Assembly (NCBI GenBank): GCA_964447445.1
Contig: CAYUSW010000016.1
Location: forward strand, 1 to 18,532
Length of the DNA: 18,532 bases
Origin: CAIOGO01 sp964447445
Lineage (GTDB): Bacteria > Bipolaricaulota > Bipolaricaulia > UBA7950 > UBA9294
Reading direction: 5' to 3'
Part shown: in pieces, positions 14,262 through 18,532 of the stretch
Layout: every line of letters begins with the position of its first letter
Numbering within the stretch: position 1 is the first letter of the stretch
The notes under the pieces: generated by a model
Databases searched by the model: none
What the model was told of the DNA's origin: nothing
Seen by the model: the letters and a program-made list of their open reading frames with translations, nothing else
Position numbers and translations under genes: made by a program

Positions 14262-15881
14262 ATGGGTGCGAAGAAGAGCAGGAGCGCGACAGCGACGCAC
14301 GGGATGGTGGCAACCAGCCAGCCTTTCGCTGTGGAGGTCGGAGTCGAGACACTCAGGGCGGGCGGCAGCGCCATCGATGCCGCCATCGCGGCGAACGTTG
14401 CCCTCGGTCTGGTCGAGCCCATGAGCTGTGGACTGGGAGGCGACATATTTGCCATGGTCGGACCCTCCGGCGGCGGTCGCCTCGTCGGCCTGAACGGAAG
14501 CGGCCGCGCCCCCGGGGGACTCACGCCTGACGCCTTTCGAGAGCAGGATCTCTCTCGCGTCCCGATCCGTGGACCGCTGTCCTGGACAGTGCCGGGCTGC
14601 GTCGCCGGCTGGGCCGACCTCCACGCGCGGTTCGGGCGACTTCCGTGGCGCGATCTCTTTCTCCCGACGATGGACGCGTCGCGCAACGGCTTCCGCGTGA
14701 CTCCTGTCGCTGCCAAGGCGTGGGCGAAAGAGACAGATCTCCTGGCTCAGGATCCGGGGTCGGCGGCGACATTTCTGCCCAGCGGCCACGCCCCGGGGGC
14801 GGGCGACCTCTTTCGAAACCCCGATCTGGCCGACGCGCTGTCGGTCCTCGCTCGCGACGGGGCCGAGGCTTTCTACCGCGGGGACCTTGCGGCTAGGCTT
14901 GTCGCATCTGCGCGCGACCGCGGGTCGCCCCTAGCACGCGACGACCTGGCGGCGCATGGGTCCACCTGGGTCGAGCCGATTCGGATCGAGTTCCGCGGCG
15001 TCGACGTGTGGGAACTGCCGCCCAACACGCAGGGGGTCGTTGCGCTTGAGATGCTCAACATTCTCTCGCAGTTCCCGCTCGAGACGCTGTGCGCCGACCC
15101 CGGCGCGTACGCCCACGTCTTCGTCGAGGCGAAGAAGCTGGCCTACGAGAACCGTGCGCGTCTGTACGCGGATCCCGACTTCGTCCGCTCTCCCGTCGAC
15201 CATCTCCTCGAGGCGGAGTACGGCGCAGCGCAGGCGGAGCAAATCGACGCGGAGCGCGCCGCGCTCTCGTTCGCAAACGACGCGGCCGTCCCAGGCTGTG
15301 CCGACACCGTCTATGTCGCCGCCGTGGATGATCAGCGGAACGCCGTATCTCTCATCCAGAGCATCTATCACGGGTTCGGCTCCGGCGTCACGCCTCCGGG
15401 ACTTGGGTTCGCTGTGCAGAATCGCGGATCGCTCTTCTCTCTCGATCCCCGACACCCCAACGCGCTCGCCCCCGGCAAGCGCCCGTTCCACACCATCATC
15501 CCGGCCATGCTCACCGAGCGAGGCCGGCCGATCTTCTCGTTCGGGGTCGTCGGCGGCGACATGCAGCCCCAGGGGCAGGTCCAAGTCCTCGTGAACCTCC
15601 TCGTGCGCGGGATGGACCCGCAAGAGGCCGGAGAGGCGCCCCGCATCCGACACGACGGCTCGTCGACGCCAACCGGTGACACCATGCGAGACGGTGGCAC
15701 GGTGCGCCTCGAGCCGGGACTCCCGGACGCGGTCTCATCCGAACTCCGGCGACGAGGGCACCGTGTGGAGACCTCGAGTGAGGGCTTCGGAGGCTACCAG
15801 GGAATCTGGATCGACCACCGTCGCGCAATGCTGTTGGGAGGCTCAGATCCTCGCAAGGACGGAATGGCCCTCGGCACCTGA
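14262..15881 (+). CDS. Gamma-glutamyltransferase family protein (Ntn hydrolase), no signal peptide
   Basis: Self-processing Ntn hydrolase of the gamma-glutamyltranspeptidase family, 539 residues. It shows GMVATSQPFAVEVGVETLRAGGSA near the start, SCGLGGDIFAMV, the predicted nucleophile T349 in GCADTVYVAAVD, HGFGSGVTPPGLG, PFHTIIPAM and GGDMQPQGQVQVL. Cleavage before T349 would give the usual large and small subunits. Unlike periplasmic GGTs there is no signal peptide with this start, so it probably acts in the cytosol; the glutathione-type substrate is unproved. ATG 14262 lacks a Shine-Dalgarno sequence; TATCCT at 14239-14244 may be its -10. A YbaK-type gene follows 9 bases after the stop. Confidence 0.88.
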   Translation: MGAKKSRSATATHGMVATSQPFAVEVGVETLRAGGSAIDAAIAANVALGLVEPMSCGLGGDIFAMVGPSGGGRLVGLNGSGRAPGGLTPDAFREQDLSRVPIRGPLSWTVPGCVAGWADLHARFGRLPWRDLFLPTMDASRNGFRVTPVAAKAWAKETDLLAQDPGSAATFLPSGHAPGAGDLFRNPDLADALSVLARDGAEAFYRGDLAARLVASARDRGSPLARDDLAAHGSTWVEPIRIEFRGVDVWELPPNTQGVVALEMLNILSQFPLETLCADPGAYAHVFVEAKKLAYENRARLYADPDFVRSPVDHLLEAEYGAAQAEQIDAERAALSFANDAAVPGCADTVYVAAVDDQRNAVSLIQSIYHGFGSGVTPPGLGFAVQNRGSLFSLDPRHPNALAPGKRPFHTIIPAMLTERGRPIFSFGVVGGDMQPQGQVQVLVNLLVRGMDPQEAGEAPRIRHDGSSTPTGDTMRDGGTVRLEPGLPDAVSSELRRRGHRVETSSEGFGGYQGIWIDHRRAMLLGGSDPRKDGMALGT

Positions 15882-15890
15882 GGAGGCGGG

Positions 15891-16355
15891 ATGGCGACGC
15901 GAGGAATCCAGGCTCTGCGGGAGGAGGGAATCGCTCACGAGATCCTCCTCTATCGCTTCGACCGCAAGGGCGCGCGGATCGCCGCGGAGGCCCTTGGGCT
16001 CGAACCCGCTGAGGTCCTGAAGAGCCTCGTCTTCCGCGCCGACGACGGCTCGTTCCTGTTCGCGCTCATCGCCGGGGACGGAAACGTGAGCGAGCGCAAG
16101 TTGGGCCGCGTCATGGGGCACAAGCACGTGGAACCAGCGGCGCCGCACGACGCCGAGCGGGTGACCGGCTACCTGACGGGCGGAATCAGCCCGTTCGGAT
16201 CGCGTCGCGCCCTTCCCGTCGTGCTGGACGAGGCCGCGGCGCAGCGCCCGACTCTGGTGATCAACGCCGGAGCCCGGGGAACGCTCGTTCGGCTCGCGAC
16301 CCCCGACCTCATCGCGTCCACAAGCGCCACGGTGGCCGACATTCACACCGAGTAG
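15891..16355 (+). CDS. ybaK: YbaK-type Cys-tRNA(Pro)/aminoacyl-tRNA deacylase
   Basis: Trans-editing factor that hydrolyses mischarged Cys-tRNA(Pro), in the cytosol. The 154 residues cover the whole YbaK/EbsC domain: KSLVF with K44 in the position of the essential lysine, VSERKLGRVMGHKHVEPA, GYLTGGISPFGSRRALPVVLDE and INAGARGTLVRLATPDL. The ATG is preceded by AGGAGG at 4 bases and lies 9 bases after the gamma-glutamyltransferase stop, so the two are probably co-transcribed. Both deal with cysteine-related metabolites, but a joint role is not established. ProX-like specificity for alanine is a less likely alternative. Confidence 0.9.
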   Translation: MATRGIQALREEGIAHEILLYRFDRKGARIAAEALGLEPAEVLKSLVFRADDGSFLFALIAGDGNVSERKLGRVMGHKHVEPAAPHDAERVTGYLTGGISPFGSRRALPVVLDEAAAQRPTLVINAGARGTLVRLATPDLIASTSATVADIHTE

Positions 16356-16365
16356 CGGCGCGGCG

Positions 16366-16386
16366 CCGGCGTCGCCGATTCGCCGG
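16366..16386. terminator. Stem-loop between convergent ybaK and pepF
   Basis: CCGGCG (16366-16371) and CGCCGG (16381-16386) form a perfect six-pair stem with a 9-base loop in the 35-base gap between convergent genes. There is no T run on either side, so it may act only weakly or in a factor-dependent way. Position, not sequence strength, is the main support. Confidence 0.35.
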
Positions 16387-16390
16387 GACG

Positions 16391-18169
16391 CTAGGCGCTC
16401 GGCTTCTCCAGTTCGTCGACCATGCCCGAGATGGCGTCGAATCCGCCCTGCCAGAAAGCCTTCGTTCGCACGTTGAATCCCGCCTCGTCGAGGATCGCCA
16501 GCGGCGCTTTCGATCCTCCACTCGTAAGGATCCTTCGGTACTTCGGAACGAAGGCCTTCCCCTCTCGCTCGAACTGCTGGTACAGCGCGAGCACGAGCAG
16601 ATGCCCGAACGTGTAGGCGTAGCAATAGAACGGCACGTCATAGATGTGGGGCACCGACAGCCACTCCCAGCGGAACTCGTCGGGAACGTCGACGCTTGAC
16701 CCGAACTGCTCGCGCAGGTTGTCGGCGTAGCGCGCGGCGATCTCGTCGGCTGTCGGAGAGCCCTCCCCGACAAGACGATGCGCCTCTCGCTCGAACAGGA
16801 CGAAGTAGGCCTGCCGCAGGATCGAGCCGTAGCAGTCGTCGACGTACTTGGCGAGAAGGTAGCGGCGGAGCGCCGGATCGTGGTCGGAATCGAGGAGGAC
16901 GTGGAGCAGGAGCATCTGCGCGAAGTTCGACGCCGTCTCAGCCAAGGGGAGCGACGAGTGGGCCGTGAGCACGGAATGCTCGGAAGCGAGCAAGGCGTGA
17001 ACCGCGTGGCCGAGCTCGTGCACGAGCGTGCTGACGTTTTCCACGCGACCGTTGTAGTTCACAAGGACCCACGGCGTCTTGTCCGGAACGACTCCGTAGC
17101 AGAACGCGCCGGTGTCTTTCCCCGGGCGCGGTTGCGAGTCGACGTGGCCCGCGTCAAACACTCGATCGGCGAGTTTCGTCAGCGCGGGATCGAGCCGATC
17201 GAACGCCTGCCGCACGAGCCCGACGGCGTCCGCGTACGAGTACACCCGCGCGACAGGCTCCAGCGGCGCATAGATGTCGCAGCGACGCAGGCACTTCATG
17301 CCGATCCACTTCGCCTTCAGACGGAAGAAGCGCTGGTAGATCGACGCGTTCTCCCGGCACGCGTCGAGCAGCGCGTTTACGACATCGTCGGGGACGTCGT
17401 TGGCCAGGTTCCGGGCCGCAAGCGGCGACGCCATGCCGCGCAACTTCACGTTCTCCTGGTGCCAGTCCCCAGCCGTGTATTTGTAGAGCTGCGCCAGCAC
17501 GTCGCGGTGGCCGACGAAGACCTTGGACATCGACTCGTACGCAGCGGCGCGCTTGACAGGGTCCGGGTCGCGTGCGTAGATCATGAGCTCTGTTCGAGTC
17601 AGCGTTCTTGCCTCGCCGTCGATCACAACGTCGTAGGTGAATCCGCTCGTCATCATGTCGTAGATCGTCGTGATGCCGTGGATTCCGTTCACGTCCTTGA
17701 TGTTGATTGCTTGCTCGACGGGCTCGGCGAGCGTATACGGGGCGAACCGACGCAGAGCCTCAAGGTAGTAGGCGGCGTCCCCGGATGCGGGGAGAAGCCT
17801 CCGCGCCTCCGCCTCGCCGAGCGACTTCCACCACAGCTCGACGAACAGGGTGCGGTTCTGCGCCTCAGCCAGCGTGGAGTCCACGCGCTGCTGGAACGAC
17901 AACGCGTCGGCGTCGCCGGTCTGCTCGGAGAACCACAGCGTCGCGTATCCGCGCAGGGTCGATGAGACATACGCCATCCGCTCGACATCACGCACGAGCG
18001 CGCTGAAGGACTCTAGGCGCATCCCGTCGTCCAGCTTTCCGCGCCAGGCCTCGACGGCGCGCACCTCTTTCTCAAGACCCGCGAAGGCTTTCTCCATCTC
18101 GGGTCCGGAGTTCGCCGGAATCAGGTCCGCGAGGGACCACCGCCCTACGTCATGCGCTCGCTTCGTCAC
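16391..18169 (-). CDS. pepF: Oligoendopeptidase F, peptidase family M3
   Basis: Cytosolic zinc metallopeptidase cleaving oligopeptides. The 592 residues match the PepF/M3 clade: an N-terminal helical domain with RGYATLWFSEQTGD, a central FRLKAKWIGMKCLRRCDIYAP, the zinc motif H384-E385-x-x-H388 in TLVHELGHAVHAL, and the third ligand E411 in PLAETASNF. A WLSVPHIYDVPFYCYAYTFG segment near the C-terminus forms the rest of the channel. The GTG at 18169 has AGGAGG 5 bases upstream and overlaps the upstream HD-domain gene by 20 bases, indicating an operon. There is no signal peptide. Confidence 0.95.
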   Translation of the reverse strand: MTKRAHDVGRWSLADLIPANSGPEMEKAFAGLEKEVRAVEAWRGKLDDGMRLESFSALVRDVERMAYVSSTLRGYATLWFSEQTGDADALSFQQRVDSTLAEAQNRTLFVELWWKSLGEAEARRLLPASGDAAYYLEALRRFAPYTLAEPVEQAINIKDVNGIHGITTIYDMMTSGFTYDVVIDGEARTLTRTELMIYARDPDPVKRAAAYESMSKVFVGHRDVLAQLYKYTAGDWHQENVKLRGMASPLAARNLANDVPDDVVNALLDACRENASIYQRFFRLKAKWIGMKCLRRCDIYAPLEPVARVYSYADAVGLVRQAFDRLDPALTKLADRVFDAGHVDSQPRPGKDTGAFCYGVVPDKTPWVLVNYNGRVENVSTLVHELGHAVHALLASEHSVLTAHSSLPLAETASNFAQMLLLHVLLDSDHDPALRRYLLAKYVDDCYGSILRQAYFVLFEREAHRLVGEGSPTADEIAARYADNLREQFGSSVDVPDEFRWEWLSVPHIYDVPFYCYAYTFGHLLVLALYQQFEREGKAFVPKYRRILTSGGSKAPLAILDEAGFNVRTKAFWQGGFDAISGMVDELEKPSA

Positions 18170-18532
18170 CCTCTCCTCCTGTTCTGCTCAACGCGCCCGC
18201 CGACCCGTCGAGCCCGAGTGCCGACGCCGCTTCCTTCATCCCGGCAATCACTTCGGCCATCAGCTCGTCGAGGCTCATCCCCAGCATCTCGGCCCCGCGC
18301 GAGATCACGTCGCGGTTCGCCCCCGCGGCGAACCCCTTGTCCTTCCACTTTTTCTTCAGCGACGAGACCGACAAGTCGGCCAGGCTCTTCGACGGCCGGA
18401 CGAGGACGGCCGCGGTGACGAGGCCGGTCAGCTCGTCGATCGCAAAGAGGACTTTCTCCATGGGATGAGTCGGCTCCACGTCGCTCACGATGCCCCAGGC
18501 GTGGGACAAGACCGCGTGGACGGCCTCCTCGG
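18150..18532 (-). CDS. HD-domain hydrolase, 5' partial
   Basis: C-terminal 127 residues of an open frame running off the window. It resembles the end of predicted HD-superfamily phosphohydrolases: VLSHAWG, then HPMEKVLFAIDELTGLVTAAVLVRP, KSLADLSVSSLKKKWKDKGFAAG, and a helical SLDELMAEVIAGM tail. The metal-binding HD motif itself would lie upstream and is not visible, so activity cannot be judged. A TTG at 18509 could be mistaken for a start, but the frame and family sequence (EEAVHAVLSHAWG) continue past it. It overlaps pepF by 20 bases. Confidence 0.75.
   Translation of the reverse strand, partial: EEAVHAVLSHAWGIVSDVEPTHPMEKVLFAIDELTGLVTAAVLVRPSKSLADLSVSSLKKKWKDKGFAAGANRDVISRGAEMLGMSLDELMAEVIAGMKEAASALGLDGSAGALSRTGGEGDEASA

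Noticed and set aside
16778..17965. 395-residue open frame on the plus strand
   Set aside because: It is antisense to pepF, arginine/valine-rich and without family motifs; pepF has full-length conservation.
18507..18509. TTG at 18509 as start of the HD-domain gene
   Set aside because: The frame and family-like sequence continue upstream to the window edge, so the gene is cut rather than starting there.

Overview
The window is bacterial chromosome with high GC, dense coding and short intergenic gaps (none over 300 bases). GTG starts are common and several genes overlap by exactly 4 bases (GTGA or ATGA). No rRNA, tRNA, CRISPR array, insertion sequence or phage gene is visible. Gene content is mostly housekeeping: an Aquifex-type aconitase, the end of the MEP isoprenoid pathway, Sec translocation, DNA polymerase III delta, RNase HI, MgtE, MscS and peptidases. 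The lineage cannot be fixed from the sequence alone. An under-sampled thermophile-related or candidate phylum such as Bipolaricaulota would fit, but this is a guess.

Layout. 1-1077 (-): aconitase, cut by the window edge and carrying a one-base frameshift at 171/172. 1078-1347: a repeat-rich gap with a strong extended -10 promoter for the aconitase. 1348-2364 (-): a winged-helix/GHKL ATPase/STAS-like regulator, preceded by five 9-base direct repeats at exactly 22-base spacing (2353-2449). 2560-5806 (-): an isoprenoid operon, DUF3467 protein > polyprenyl diphosphate synthase > ispG > ispH. 5995-7272 (-): a sugar-isomerase-fold protein. 7443-8917 (+): mscS coupled to a small cysteine-rich protein made of two 40-residue repeats. 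9055-9504 (-) and 9630-10595 (+): RNase HI and holA, divergent, both with promoters that predict leaderless mRNAs. 10561-14149 (-): mgtE > six-TM protein > yajC > secD, with no secF after secD. 14262-16355 (+): gamma-glutamyltransferase family protein and a YbaK-type deacylase. 16391-18532 (-): pepF behind the end of an HD-domain protein.

How the genes work together. IspG and IspH make HMBPP and then IPP/DMAPP, and the coupled prenyl synthase condenses these, so one transcript covers precursor supply and chain elongation. YajC and SecD are accessory parts of the Sec translocase, here transcribed behind an Mg2+ channel. The most novel-looking items are the 22-base operator-like array in front of a one-protein HTH/ATPase/STAS regulator, the duplicated CQLG protein linked to MscS, the lone secD, and the leaderless divergent rnhA/holA pair.
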